Below, piece by piece: positions 49,408 through 57,967 of a stretch of 64,000 nucleotides of DNA (position 1 is the first letter of the stretch; each line of letters starts with the position of its first letter). Below the pieces are notes generated by a model, which was not told where the DNA came from, ran no database searches, and saw nothing but the letters and a program-made list of their open reading frames with translations. A program made the translations under genes and the position numbers. Source of the DNA: Bacteroidota bacterium (lineage in GTDB: Bacteria > Bacteroidota > Bacteroidia > Chitinophagales > LD1); assembly GCA_018267385.1 (NCBI GenBank), contig JAFDYN010000003.1, forward strand, positions 262,708 to 326,707. The letters are read 5' to 3'.

Positions 49408-52021
49408 TACCCTTTGTAGCGTTCTTGAGTTTATCTGCAGCATCTTTGGCTGCCTTGTCTGCTGCTTCCTGTGCCTGCTTTTTAGCCTGGTCTGCTGCTT
49501 TCTTGGCCGCATCCTCAGCTTGCTGCTTAGCCTGGTTGGCTGCATCTTTTACCGCATCCTTGATAGCGCCACCGGCAGAGCTGCCTATGCCGGCCACATT
49601 GCCTACGGCTACTGTAGGCTTGCTCACGGTGCCACCTACCTTCAGCGTCACATTGATCTTCTCTGGCATCTTGAATGGTATACCCGGTATCTGCGGTATC
49701 TTGCTGATCAGGCCACCCGTAGCCTGATTGAGCTCAGACGTAGGGATGTCAGCTTTCAGGTCATAGGCTATCGTTTCATCAAAGCCATTCGATCCGGAAA
49801 TATTGATGTTATAGCCATTGCCAAACTTGATATCAAAAGGCTCTACATCTACCCGGCCATCATGAAATTTGATGACAGTCCAGGCATTGTTGATCGCGAG
49901 GTTATCCAGCGATTTCACCTTCGTAGCTTCGGCTATCTTTTGCAGGATAGGGAGGTTTACTACACGGGCAGAAGGTATCGACACCTTGCCACTACCATTC
50001 AGGCTATTGTAGTCTACGCTCATATCTTCTTTCAGCGCGCCGGTACCGCTCAGGTCAGAGCCAAACGATCCCTGTATATACTTCATCACAGGTGCCATCT
50101 TGGCCGCCATGTCTACAGCGGTATATGTCTGTGTGATGTCAAAGTTCTTGATGTTGTAGCTAAACGTGACCCTAGGATGGTTGGTACCCTTGGTATCATA
50201 CAGCGCACTGATGACCGCAGAGCCTCCGAGCAGGTTGGCAGACAGCTCCTGCAGGTGTATGGACTCGTCATAGATATGTACGTTGCCCGTCACATTAGAG
50301 AGGACCAGCTTGTCATACAGTATCTTGCCAAACTGAGATCTCGCTGTAAAATCAATTCCCTTTGGCACATCAAAGTATTGCTTGCCGCCGGCAGGAGTGC
50401 TCGTAGTATTCTTTGGATCTGCAGGGCTATTCTGCGCTGTACTGGTAGTAGCGTCATCCTTTACCAGCCATTCATTGGCGTCAAACTGATTAGACTTCAG
50501 CGTCACCACACCGACCAGGTTGCCCTTATTAAACATATACCCGATCAGGTTGTCCATAGAACCCTGCGCATTGATGTCGCTCCTGCCCAGTACGGCACTC
50601 AGATTATCCAGAGATACCTTCTGTGGATTGAAGGTCAGGCCCAGGTCAGATATTTTCACAGGCATAGGAGTAGACTTAGAGTCATATACCATGTTGGTCA
50701 CTTTCACCTTGCCGCTGGCCTGTATGGCGGTGTAGTTCTTCTTTTGCACATCACTCATCCGGCCCTTAAAGTTCAGGTTGGCCACGAGCAGCCCGGTGAG
50801 CTGCTTCAGTCCCTCCATCGGGTAGAGCTTAGGCACGCTGGATAGGTCCAGCCTGCCATTGATCTTTGCTGCTACGTTGGGGTCAGATACGGGTGTGCTC
50901 ACGTGGATAGATGCGTCTATAGGATCGCTGGCTATAGCCAGGTGCAGCGCAGGCACGTCTATCACTGTGAGGTCAGCAGAGCCCTGAGGTTTATTGATAT
51001 TGGCAGATACATTGATGTCTGTCACAGCAGATGGCAGGGATGGATACTGGAACATCGCATTCTTCACCTGCAGGTTCAGCTTGATGCCCGGCAGGGTAGT
51101 GGAGTCATACGAGCCTTTCACGGCACCATCCAGCGCCAGTGTACCGGAGGTTTTTATTTTATCAAAGTCTTTCTTGAAAATGGCAGGTACCAGCGAAAGG
51201 ATACTCTTGAAGTCAGCCTGCTTTGACTTGAAGGTCACATCCATGCCGATGTCATTTTTATTCATTTGCACAAAGCCATCAAACAGCAGTCCCAGGTCAT
51301 TCAAGTCTATTTCATTTTGCTTGAAGCTATACTTTGAGTTCTTCTGGTCTACGTCTATATCGTTTTTAGCAGACAGTTTGGCGCTGCTCAGGTATGATAC
51401 GGCACCGCTCTTGAAGGTCAGTGATGCGATCTCTGTTTCTGTCTTGAGTTTGTACAGGTCCTGTGTCACATCGCCACTGCCCTGGAAATCCAGATCACCT
51501 ATAGACAGGTAGGTGCCGCCTTTCTGATCATCATATACTATGTAGGCATTCTCTATTTTATAGGTATTGATCTCCAGTGCGAAGACCGAATTGCTGCCGC
51601 CGGTCTTTTCTGATGCTGTGGTAGGCTTCATGATATCCCAGTTGGCTTTACCTGCCTTGGTCACGAGTGCATGTACTTTGGGGCTGCCTACTATGATCTC
51701 TTTGATCTTATACTTCCGGCCCTGTATCACAGACATCACATCGATCACTACGCGAAAGTCCCGCATGGATAGTAGCGTGTCCTTGGCAAAGTCATTGACT
51801 CCTGCCACCGACAGACTGTTCATTCCAAAACTCAGGTTAGGGAAGGAGCGGATCAGAGAGAGGTCATAGTCTGCATAATTTACTTTGGCATTGACCTGTT
51901 TATTGATCTCCGTTTTGATAGCGGCATTGATCTGGTCTTTAAATAGATAAGGGATAGCTATCAGTGCTGCTACGAAAAGTACGAGAAACACACCTACGCC
52001 TATCAGGATCTTCTTGAGCAT
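49391..52021 (-). CDS. AsmA family protein with an LEA-like C-terminal tail
   Basis: An 876-residue protein with one N-terminal membrane anchor (IGVGVFLVLFVAALIAIPYLF) and a large periplasmic beta-rich body of AsmA/TamB-like type (LNAQGS-like repeats; NLNFKGRM, GKVKVTNMVYDS, GSGKVSIPSARVVNLPIL). AsmA proteins bridge envelope membranes and are linked to lipid transport. About residues 815-876 are Ala, Lys, Gln and Asp-rich with 11-residue periodicity (AANQAKQQAEDAAKK, AKKQAQEAADKAAKDA), like group 3 LEA proteins or an amphipathic coil. The start is the ATG at 52021. Confidence 0.85.
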   Translation of the reverse strand: MLKKILIGVGVFLVLFVAALIAIPYLFKDQINAAIKTEINKQVNAKVNYADYDLSLIRSFPNLSFGMNSLSVAGVNDFAKDTLLSMRDFRVVIDVMSVIQGRKYKIKEIIVGSPKVHALVTKAGKANWDIMKPTTASEKTGGSNSVFALEINTYKIENAYIVYDDQKGGTYLSIGDLDFQGSGDVTQDLYKLKTETEIASLTFKSGAVSYLSSAKLSAKNDIDVDQKNSKYSFKQNEIDLNDLGLLFDGFVQMNKNDIGMDVTFKSKQADFKSILSLVPAIFKKDFDKIKTSGTLALDGAVKGSYDSTTLPGIKLNLQVKNAMFQYPSLPSAVTDINVSANINKPQGSADLTVIDVPALHLAIASDPIDASIHVSTPVSDPNVAAKINGRLDLSSVPKLYPMEGLKQLTGLLVANLNFKGRMSDVQKKNYTAIQASGKVKVTNMVYDSKSTPMPVKISDLGLTFNPQKVSLDNLSAVLGRSDINAQGSMDNLIGYMFNKGNLVGVVTLKSNQFDANEWLVKDDATTSTAQNSPADPKNTTSTPAGGKQYFDVPKGIDFTARSQFGKILYDKLVLSNVTGNVHIYDESIHLQELSANLLGGSAVISALYDTKGTNHPRVTFSYNIKNFDITQTYTAVDMAAKMAPVMKYIQGSFGSDLSGTGALKEDMSVDYNSLNGSGKVSIPSARVVNLPILQKIAEATKVKSLDNLAINNAWTVIKFHDGRVDVEPFDIKFGNGYNINISGSNGFDETIAYDLKADIPTSELNQATGGLISKIPQIPGIPFKMPEKINVTLKVGGTVSKPTVAVGNVAGIGSSAGGAIKDAVKDAANQAKQQAEDAAKKAADQAKKQAQEAADKAAKDAADKLKNATKGIKLPF

Positions 52022-52108
52022 GTGGGTTGATTTTTAAAGGCTTGAGTCAATAATTGTACCAATTTAAACCTTTTATCAGAAAGGGTAATATGAACTCGGT
52101 AGAAACGC

Positions 52109-52135
52109 AAAAAGGGACGACCTGAGCCGTCCCTT
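52109..52135 (-). terminator. Terminator after the Spo0M-like gene
   Basis: AAGGGACG (52112-52119) pairs with CGTCCCTT (52128-52135), followed on the minus strand by a run of T. Confidence 0.8.
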
Positions 52136-52159
52136 CTGTTGGTTTTATCTCGATTATAG

Positions 52160-52636
52160 TTAGCCGACCACTTTCTTGATCTTGGCTATATCATTAGGAT
52201 CGAGTTTGGCGCCATCCACGTCTACTGTGGCTATGATGCTGTACTCAGACTTTTCTCCATCCAGAAAGGCACCTACCTTGCCCAGGCCTCCCATCACACC
52301 GCCGGACTCTTTCATGCGGTCATTCTCCGAGCGGAGAAACTGGAAGGGCAGGTCAAAGGTCTTGGTCACCACCTCGCCTTCTTTGATGTCAAAGCCCTGA
52401 TCAAACTTGATTTTACCGAGGGTAAACTCCTTGCTTGTCTTGTTGTCTCCGGTGCCGGTGGTCCAGGTTTCCTCCAGTTTAAATTCGATGCTCTTGATGC
52501 GTTGGTCGCTTTTGCCGGTGATGGTCAGTGAGCCGGATACCAAAGTGTCAGATGTTTTGAAAGTAGGCGGTACGGACAGCTTCACAGATACGGTGCCGAT
52601 GCCTAGAAATTGTTTGATCTTTTTGATAAAGGACAT
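52160..52636 (-). CDS. Arrestin-like protein (Spo0M-like)
   Basis: A 158-residue cytoplasmic protein. It begins MSFIKKIKQFLGIG; beta strands follow (VSVKLSVPPTFKTSDTLVSG, SLTITGKSDQRIKSIEFKLEE) then VVTKTFDLPFQFLRSEND. The layout of a beta sandwich with a helix start and the KSDQRIKSIEFKLEE block is close to the Spo0M arrestin-fold family, whose function outside spores is unknown. The start is at 52636; the longer frame to 52711 is not supported. Confidence is moderate because the family is defined mainly by fold. Confidence 0.55.
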   Translation of the reverse strand: MSFIKKIKQFLGIGTVSVKLSVPPTFKTSDTLVSGSLTITGKSDQRIKSIEFKLEETWTTGTGDNKTSKEFTLGKIKFDQGFDIKEGEVVTKTFDLPFQFLRSENDRMKESGGVMGGLGKVGAFLDGEKSEYSIIATVDVDGAKLDPNDIAKIKKVVG

Positions 52637-52754
52637 GTTGTTTTGATTTAGGATGTTGAGTAAAAATTGACAGCGCAATGATACACTACACCCAAAAACA
52701 AGGCCATTCAAATTTTGATCAAAAATCGGAACTCTGGAGGGAGATACTAACGGA

Positions 52755-53414
52755 TCAATAATCGTTCTTAGGCAGTTCTGGTGGTGCCTTTTTCTTGAAG
52801 TCGCCGTTTTTCAGCGCTCTTATAAACTCCGCCCATGCGAGGGGGTTGAAGATATTTTGTGGTGCCTGCTGGTGGTAGTAGTAGGCCTGCTGTGCACGTA
52901 TCTGCATATACCGCTGCGCCGCCTCACCGCCGTCTATCGGTAGGGTCTCACCCAGGGCGCTGAGCAGGCTGGCATTGGTGTTCTCCATAGCCCGCTCGTC
53001 CAGATCCTTCGGTGGTCTGGCATCTCTGAATGCCTGAGGGAAATTGCTCCTCGAGCCCCAATAGTATACATCAACCTGATGAAGGGGTATAGCCCCCCTG
53101 TGCATCAAAATGATAGTTGATAGTTTGCTGTCCTCCACTCCCGTAGGTACTATATAGGTAGAAGGCTCGTAGCCCAATGACGTAAAATATAGTGTATCTC
53201 CTTCATTGACAGCGAAGGAAAAGAAACCATCTACCCGGGCCACACCTCCGCGATTGCTTCCGCGCAGGCCTATGTGGGCAAAAGGGATACCTGTCATAGA
53301 GTCCTGAGACATGGCAAAGCCTGAAAACTGTACCACAGGGCGATCCTTCTTTTGTGCAAAGGCCATAAGAGGAAACAGTAGGAACAAGAGAACTATGTAG
53401 GGGATACTTTTCAC
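52755..53414 (-). CDS. Exported protein with carboxypeptidase-like regulatory domain
   Basis: A 219-residue exported protein (signal peptide ends FAQ at about residue 21). About residues 28-110 are a CarboxypepD_reg-like beta sandwich: GFAMSQDSMTGIPFAHIGLRG, GVARVDGFFSFAVNEGDTLYFTSLGYEP. The rest (DVYYWGSRSNFPQAF, AAQRYMQIRAQQAYYYHQQAP) is aromatic and Gln-rich and of unknown role. Not linked to a TonB receptor. Bacteroidota often carry such stand-alone envelope proteins. Confidence 0.7.
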   Translation of the reverse strand: MKSIPYIVLLFLLFPLMAFAQKKDRPVVQFSGFAMSQDSMTGIPFAHIGLRGSNRGGVARVDGFFSFAVNEGDTLYFTSLGYEPSTYIVPTGVEDSKLSTIILMHRGAIPLHQVDVYYWGSRSNFPQAFRDARPPKDLDERAMENTNASLLSALGETLPIDGGEAAQRYMQIRAQQAYYYHQQAPQNIFNPLAWAEFIRALKNGDFKKKAPPELPKNDY

Positions 53415-53603
53415 AATATGAATCTATAACAAAGGTACGAATCTATTTACTTATTCACGGCAAATGGAGTGCCGCTTTATGGCTTTCGCAAGATTTAACA
53501 GCGTCAGGCCGTTATTATTGTGTCGCGCTGACGCGCTGATTTTCATGTCGGTCATTTCCACTCACAGCTGTGGACAAACAATGAGGCAGATGACCGTAAA
53601 AAA

Positions 53604-54488
53604 TTGGCAAAGCCCTGCTATTCCAGTACGTTTGAGCTGCATATGAAGAGTACATCCGCTTATTTCTATTCCATTTTTGCTACCACACTGGTGCTCGTAG
53701 TGATGGGGGTAGTGATCTCGATGGCAGTCGAGGCGCGCCGCATATCTGTGGCGCTCAAAGAGAACCTGATCGTAGAGCTGGTGCTGGACGATGAGACGCC
53801 CCAGGATACAGTAGCCGTGCTGGCACAGGACCTCGAGCGTGAGGCTTTTGTCAAAAAGATTGTTTTTGTATCCAAGGATTCTGCGGCCAACTCCTTGAAA
53901 AAGGAACTGGGAGATAATTACCTGGATATACTCGGGTACAATCCTCTCTATCCATCCTTTCGCATCAATCTCAAAGAGCAATGGGCAAATCCCGCCAGCT
54001 CTGACCGTATACAGCGTGAGCTGGCAGCCCTGCCTGATGTAAAGGAGGTGCATATACAGAAGACTGTGCTCAGTGAGCTGGACAAGACCATGCGCAATTT
54101 CACCTTTATAGGATTGGTCATCGGGGCGCTCTTCCTCGCCTTTGCCGTATCGCTCATCTTCAGCTCTGTGAAGCTGGATATCTTCTCCCGCCGCCAGGTG
54201 GTGCGCAGTATGCAGCTATTCGGAGCTACGCGGTGGTTTATCATCCGGCCATACCTGGGGCGCAGCATACTGAATGGCCTGATCAGTGGGGTACTGGCCG
54301 CACTGGTGGTCTACGCCATCGGCTACTATCTGCATTATGAGTTCTCAGACCTTGTATTGACCACAGATTTAGTTATTTTCGCCATGCTATCGGGTATACT
54401 GGCGCTGTCAGGTGTACTGATCACTATGGTCAGCACGGTGATAGCACTGACCCGATACCTCAATTATAAACTAGACGATCTGTATTAA
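53604..54488 (+). CDS. ftsX: Cell division permease FtsX
   Basis: A 294-residue inner-membrane protein with four membrane segments (about residues 21-43, 165-190, 220-245, 262-285) and an extracytoplasmic loop containing ENLIVELVLDDETPQD and LGDNYLDILGYNPLYPSF. It works with the ATPase FtsE to control murein hydrolases at division. Bacteroidota FtsX normally begins with MAK and a short cytoplasmic lead into SYFYSI. That supports the TTG start at 53604 over the in-frame ATG at 53643. It begins an operon with DUF3098, uppP, truB and ribF. ftsE is not in the window. Confidence 0.9.
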   Translation: MAKPCYSSTFELHMKSTSAYFYSIFATTLVLVVMGVVISMAVEARRISVALKENLIVELVLDDETPQDTVAVLAQDLEREAFVKKIVFVSKDSAANSLKKELGDNYLDILGYNPLYPSFRINLKEQWANPASSDRIQRELAALPDVKEVHIQKTVLSELDKTMRNFTFIGLVIGALFLAFAVSLIFSSVKLDIFSRRQVVRSMQLFGATRWFIIRPYLGRSILNGLISGVLAALVVYAIGYYLHYEFSDLVLTTDLVIFAMLSGILALSGVLITMVSTVIALTRYLNYKLDDLY

Positions 54489-54497
54489 TATCGTATC

Positions 54498-54821
54498 ATG
54501 GCTACGACTAAACCGCAAGTAAAGACCAAGGCACCGGTCGCATCTCCTGCAGCTGCTCCTGCAGCCAAACCAAAGAAACCGGCCAGCGATCTGCCGTTCC
54601 TTTTTGATAAGACCAACTATATGATCATGGCTGCCGGTGTAGCAGTGATCATCGTGGGTTTTCTGCTCATGACTGGTGCGGCCAATGATAATCCCTCTGT
54701 ATTCAATGCAGATGAGATCTACAGCTTCCGCCGTGTCACACTGGCTCCTGTAGTGGTCATGATCGGATTTCTGGTAGAGGTATATGCTATCCTGAAAAGA
54801 CCTGCCTCAGCCCAAGCATGA
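54498..54821 (+). CDS. DUF3098 small membrane protein
   Basis: A 107-residue protein with an Ala/Pro/Lys-rich cytoplasmic N-terminus (residues 1-32), the conserved LPFLFDKTNYMIM entry, and two membrane segments (about 41-60 and 82-100). DUF3098 proteins are found beside ftsX and uppP in Bacteroidota; function unknown, likely tied to envelope growth. Starts nine bases after ftsX and its stop overlaps uppP by four bases. Confidence 0.9.
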   Translation: MATTKPQVKTKAPVASPAAAPAAKPKKPASDLPFLFDKTNYMIMAAGVAVIIVGFLLMTGAANDNPSVFNADEIYSFRRVTLAPVVVMIGFLVEVYAILKRPASAQA

Positions 54822-55681
54822 CCACACTCGAATCAGTGATACTGGGCATCGTAGAGGGGCTCACTGAGTATCTGCCTATATCCAGTACCGGCCACATGAT
54901 CATAGCTCAGGCACTCCTGCACATAGAGGGGTCGAAGTTTCTCAGTATCTACCTGGTCAATATCCAGTTTGGGGCGATCCTCGCCGTGGTGGTACTATAC
55001 CTGCGCCGCTTCCTCAATTTCAGAGCACCTTCATTTTACTTTAAGCTGGCTGTAGCATTCATACCTGCCGTGGTCATAGGCCTGGCGGTCAAGAATGTAG
55101 TAGAGGAACTGCAGAAGCATGTAGAAGTGGTCGCTGCCTCATTGATACTAGGCGGTATCGCGCTGATAGCTGCAGACTATATTTTCAAAGACCAGATACA
55201 CGATAAGGAAGAGCTGCATACCAAGGCGGAAGATGAAGAGGCTACGCCTCAGGATCCTGACCGCTCCGGCATCCGGCTGAACTATATGCAGTCCTTGCTG
55301 GTGGGTTTTGCGCAGACACTGGGCATGATACCCGGCGTATCGCGCTCGGCGGCTACGATCATAGCCGGCCTCTCTCAGCGGCTGACCATGCGCGAGGCAG
55401 CGGAGTTCTCATTCTTCCTCGGCGTGCCGACCATCACTGCTGCTGCGGTGTACAAGACCATGAAGGACTTTCGCCACATACATGGCGATCAGGTCTCGCT
55501 GCTGGTCATAGGCAATATTGTCTCATTCATCGTGGCGATGATAGCTGTCAAATACTTTGTGGACTTTATCTCTAAGCACGGCATGAAGTTCTTTGGCTAC
55601 TATCGTATAGCCCTGGGAGTTTTGCTGCTGCTATTGCCTTACGTTTTCCATATTTCTCTCCAGATCAAAGAAGCTCAGTAA
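54818..55681 (+). CDS. uppP: Undecaprenyl-diphosphate phosphatase
   Basis: A 287-residue membrane enzyme of the UppP/BacA family that recycles the undecaprenyl carrier. The two active-site segments are present: EGLTEYLPISSTGHMI (residues 11-26) and MIPGVSRSAATIIAGL (about residues 170-185, catalytic Arg-Ser). The insert after the fourth segment (KAEDEEATPQDPDRS) is charged and of variable type. Start overlaps DUF3098 (ATGA); its stop overlaps truB by one base (TAATG). Confidence 0.96.
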   Translation: MTTLESVILGIVEGLTEYLPISSTGHMIIAQALLHIEGSKFLSIYLVNIQFGAILAVVVLYLRRFLNFRAPSFYFKLAVAFIPAVVIGLAVKNVVEELQKHVEVVAASLILGGIALIAADYIFKDQIHDKEELHTKAEDEEATPQDPDRSGIRLNYMQSLLVGFAQTLGMIPGVSRSAATIIAGLSQRLTMREAAEFSFFLGVPTITAAAVYKTMKDFRHIHGDQVSLLVIGNIVSFIVAMIAVKYFVDFISKHGMKFFGYYRIALGVLLLLLPYVFHISLQIKEAQ

Positions 55682-56364
55682 TGGACTTTGCCGCAGGCAC
55701 GGTACTACTCGTCAATAAGCCACTGAAGTGGACCTCCTTTGATGTAGTCAATAAAATACGTGGCGCGCTGAAGCGCAAGTATGGCTCAAAGATCAAGGTG
55801 GGCCATGCCGGTACGCTGGATCCGCTGGCTACAGGCCTGCTTATCATTTGTACGGGCAAATTCACTAAGCAGATAGATAGCTATCAGGCGCAGGAAAAGG
55901 AGTATACCGGTACGCTGCTGCTGGGTGCCACCACACCCACGCTGGATGCCGAGATGGAGCCGGATAAGCTATACCCTACGGCGCATATCACGCCTGACAT
56001 GGTGCTGACTGTAGCTGCTGCATTTATAGGAGAGATAGAGCAGACGCCGCCAGCATTCTCGGCGCTGAAAGTGAACGGGCAGACTGCCTATAGCGCAGCG
56101 CGCAAAGGCATAGAGCTGGAGCTCAAACCGCGCACCGTGACCATCAAGGAGTTTGAGATCACGCATATGGAGCTGCCCGAGGTCTCATTTCGCGTGGTCT
56201 GCAGCAAGGGTACGTATATCCGCTCGCTGGCGCGCGACCTGGGCCATGCGCTGGATAGCGGGGCCTATCTGACCAGCCTTTGCCGCACGCGTATAGGCGA
56301 GTTTAGGCTGACCGAAGCCTGGGAGATGCCAGCGCTCAGAGAGTATATAGACAAACAGGAGTAA
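55681..56364 (+). CDS. truB: tRNA pseudouridine-55 synthase
   Basis: A 227-residue TruB: the catalytic Asp is in VGHAGTLDPLATGLL. Other family blocks: NKPLKWTSFDVV, QIDSYQAQEKEYTG, QTPPAFSALKVNGQTAYSAARKG and KGTYIRSLARDLG. It makes pseudouridine 55 in tRNA. It lacks the long C-terminal domain of larger versions, normal for this phylum. Overlaps uppP by one base. Confidence 0.96.
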   Translation: MDFAAGTVLLVNKPLKWTSFDVVNKIRGALKRKYGSKIKVGHAGTLDPLATGLLIICTGKFTKQIDSYQAQEKEYTGTLLLGATTPTLDAEMEPDKLYPTAHITPDMVLTVAAAFIGEIEQTPPAFSALKVNGQTAYSAARKGIELELKPRTVTIKEFEITHMELPEVSFRVVCSKGTYIRSLARDLGHALDSGAYLTSLCRTRIGEFRLTEAWEMPALREYIDKQE

Positions 56365-56432
56365 CTCTGCCCTCAACCCCAAAGGAGGCTATCTGGATGA
56401 TCCATTGTTTTAAGATGACCGCCATGAATAGT

Positions 56433-56466
56433 TAAGGCTTCCCCTTTGGAGAAGGTTTGGATGGGG
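56433..56466. repeat. REP-like unit before ribF
   Basis: AAGGCTTCCCCTTTGGAGAAGG followed by TTTGGATGGGG; a partial inverted copy lies at 56371-56390. The TTTG at 56456-56459 doubles as the -33 box of ribF. Confidence 0.6.
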
Positions 56467-56488
56467 CCGCATGTTTTGATTACATTTG
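56456..56488 (+). promoter_or_regulatory. ribF promoter, close to the start codon
   Basis: TTTG (56456-56459), 21 bases, TACATTTG (56481-56488). The -7 box ends four bases before the ATG at 56493, so the mRNA would be leaderless or nearly so. Confidence 0.6.
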
Positions 56489-56492
56489 CACC

Positions 56493-57422
56493 ATGCGTGT
56501 TTTCAGAGACCTCCATCACCTGCCGGACTTCCGGCGCGCAGTCATCACCATAGGTACTTTCGACGGGGTGCACAAGGGGCACCAGAAGCTCATACAGCGT
56601 ATCCGCGATGTAGCGCAGCAGATAGGAGGGGAGAGCATCATCATTACCTTTCACCCCCATCCGCGCCTGGTGATCAATCCTGACGATCGCAGCCTGCGCC
56701 TGCTCAATACGGTAGAGGAAAAGATACAACTGCTGGAGCGCTACGGAGTAGATAATGTGGTCGTAGTGCCCTTTTCCCGTGACTTCTCCGAGCAGACGGC
56801 AGAGGAATATATCAGCGACTTTCTGGTGCGCAACTTTCATCCGGCGCATATCGTGATAGGCTATGATCACCGCTTTGGGCGCAATAGGGCGGGCGACTTT
56901 GCCCTGCTGGAGAAATACCAGCAGCAGTATGGCTACCAGCTGGAGGCCATCAGCAAACAGATGCTGGATGATATCGCCATCAGCTCTACTAATATCCGCC
57001 ACGCATTGCAAGAAGGCAACGTGACTGAGGCCAATGATCTGCTCGGGCATAACTACACTGTATCCGGCATAGTGGTCAAGGGACTGCAAAACGGGCGTAA
57101 GCTGGGCTATCCCACTGCTAATCTGCAGGTGTCTGACCCCAATAAACTGATCCCACGCACTGGCATATATGCCGTGAAGGTGCATAGCGAAGAAGAAGTA
57201 TACAAGGGAATGCTGAGCATAGGCTTCAATCCTACCTTTGATGGTACGGAGCAGACCATTGAGGTCAATATACTTGACTTTAATAAAGACATCTACGGCG
57301 AGGCACTGACACTCGAGTTCATCCGGTTCATCCGCCACGAGAAGAAGTTTGAAAGCATAGAGGCCCTGATCGCAGCGATAGACGGGGATAAAGAAGATAC
57401 GATACGTATCATACGACTCTGA
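56493..57422 (+). CDS. ribF: Bifunctional riboflavin kinase / FMN adenylyltransferase
   Basis: A 309-residue enzyme making FMN and FAD. The N-terminal adenylyltransferase domain has ITIGTFDGVHKGHQKLI and IGYDHRFGRNRAGD; the C-terminal kinase domain has GRKLGYPTANLQVSD (phosphate loop) and LTLEFIRFIRHEKKF. The ATG at 56493 is chosen because the upstream frame from 56457 passes through the promoter. It is probably also read from the ftsX-truB operon. Confidence 0.95.
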   Translation: MRVFRDLHHLPDFRRAVITIGTFDGVHKGHQKLIQRIRDVAQQIGGESIIITFHPHPRLVINPDDRSLRLLNTVEEKIQLLERYGVDNVVVVPFSRDFSEQTAEEYISDFLVRNFHPAHIVIGYDHRFGRNRAGDFALLEKYQQQYGYQLEAISKQMLDDIAISSTNIRHALQEGNVTEANDLLGHNYTVSGIVVKGLQNGRKLGYPTANLQVSDPNKLIPRTGIYAVKVHSEEEVYKGMLSIGFNPTFDGTEQTIEVNILDFNKDIYGEALTLEFIRFIRHEKKFESIEALIAAIDGDKEDTIRIIRL

Positions 57423-57522
57423 TCGCTGATATACGGGGCCCCCATCGCACTATTTCATGCAATTTTTTGGAGCTAATAGATTCTCTGTCAAAGCGTACAA
57501 GAGGTTCGTTGTCAAAAAAAGA

Positions 57523-57553
57523 TTGACAAAAGTGTAACCAAAATCTATCTTGA
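57523..57553 (+). promoter_or_regulatory. Promoter of the small secreted protein (TTGACA-N17-TATCTTGA)
   Basis: TTGACA (57523-57528), 17 bases, TATCTTGA (57546-57553), the same architecture as beta-helix paralogues 2 and 3. Confidence 0.55.
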
Positions 57554-57578
57554 AAATATCAACGCAAACGAAAGCAAC

Positions 57579-57836
57579 ATGAAATATATCCTGACTATCG
57601 CCCTCAGCCTCCTGATCTTCACCGCAGCCTCTGCGCAGACACCGACAGCTAAGGAAACTACTCAGGTGACTATGACAAATACGCAAAGCGAAGTAAAGAC
57701 CACAGCAGTGGCACCGGCACAGCAGGCTCCTGCTCAGGACGCTACCGCTGGTACAGGTCCTCATATCTCAGCCAACTTCGTAGGTACTAACGATCTGAAT
57801 CTGCTGCTGCTCCGCGAAGGCATAAAGAAGGCTTAA
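57579..57836 (+). CDS. Small secreted protein, 85 residues
   Basis: The signal peptide ends ASAQ at residue 20. The mature part is Thr, Gln and Ala-rich (TPTAKETTQVTMTNTQ, VAPAQQAPAQDATAG) and ends with a more ordered stretch, ISANFVGTNDLNLLLLREGIKKA. No family recognised. It has a strong promoter match and its own terminator, so it looks like a monocistronic, well-expressed envelope or extracellular protein. Confidence 0.65.
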   Translation: MKYILTIALSLLIFTAASAQTPTAKETTQVTMTNTQSEVKTTAVAPAQQAPAQDATAGTGPHISANFVGTNDLNLLLLREGIKKA

Positions 57837-57866
57837 TAAGCCATAATGATACGACCGCCCTTACAG

Positions 57867-57889
57867 ACCCGCGCTTATCGCGGGTTTTG
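57867..57889 (+). terminator. Terminator after the small secreted protein gene
   Basis: ACCCGCG (57867-57873) pairs with CGCGGGT (57879-57885), then TTTT. Confidence 0.8.
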
Positions 57890-57967
57890 TCTTTTTATAT
57901 AAGCTTCATATCCAACGCGCGATACTGAGGTGCACTTGCCTATCTTTATGCGAAACAAAACTCCCGC

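Noticed and set aside
49520..50845. 441-codon open frame antisense to the AsmA gene
   Set aside because: Composition is that of a shadow frame (Arg, His, Tyr, Ile-rich), no motifs, and the AsmA frame on the other strand is clearly coding.
56373..57338. 321-codon open frame antisense to ribF
   Set aside because: ribF motifs are intact on the plus strand; the antisense frame has no recognisable domain.
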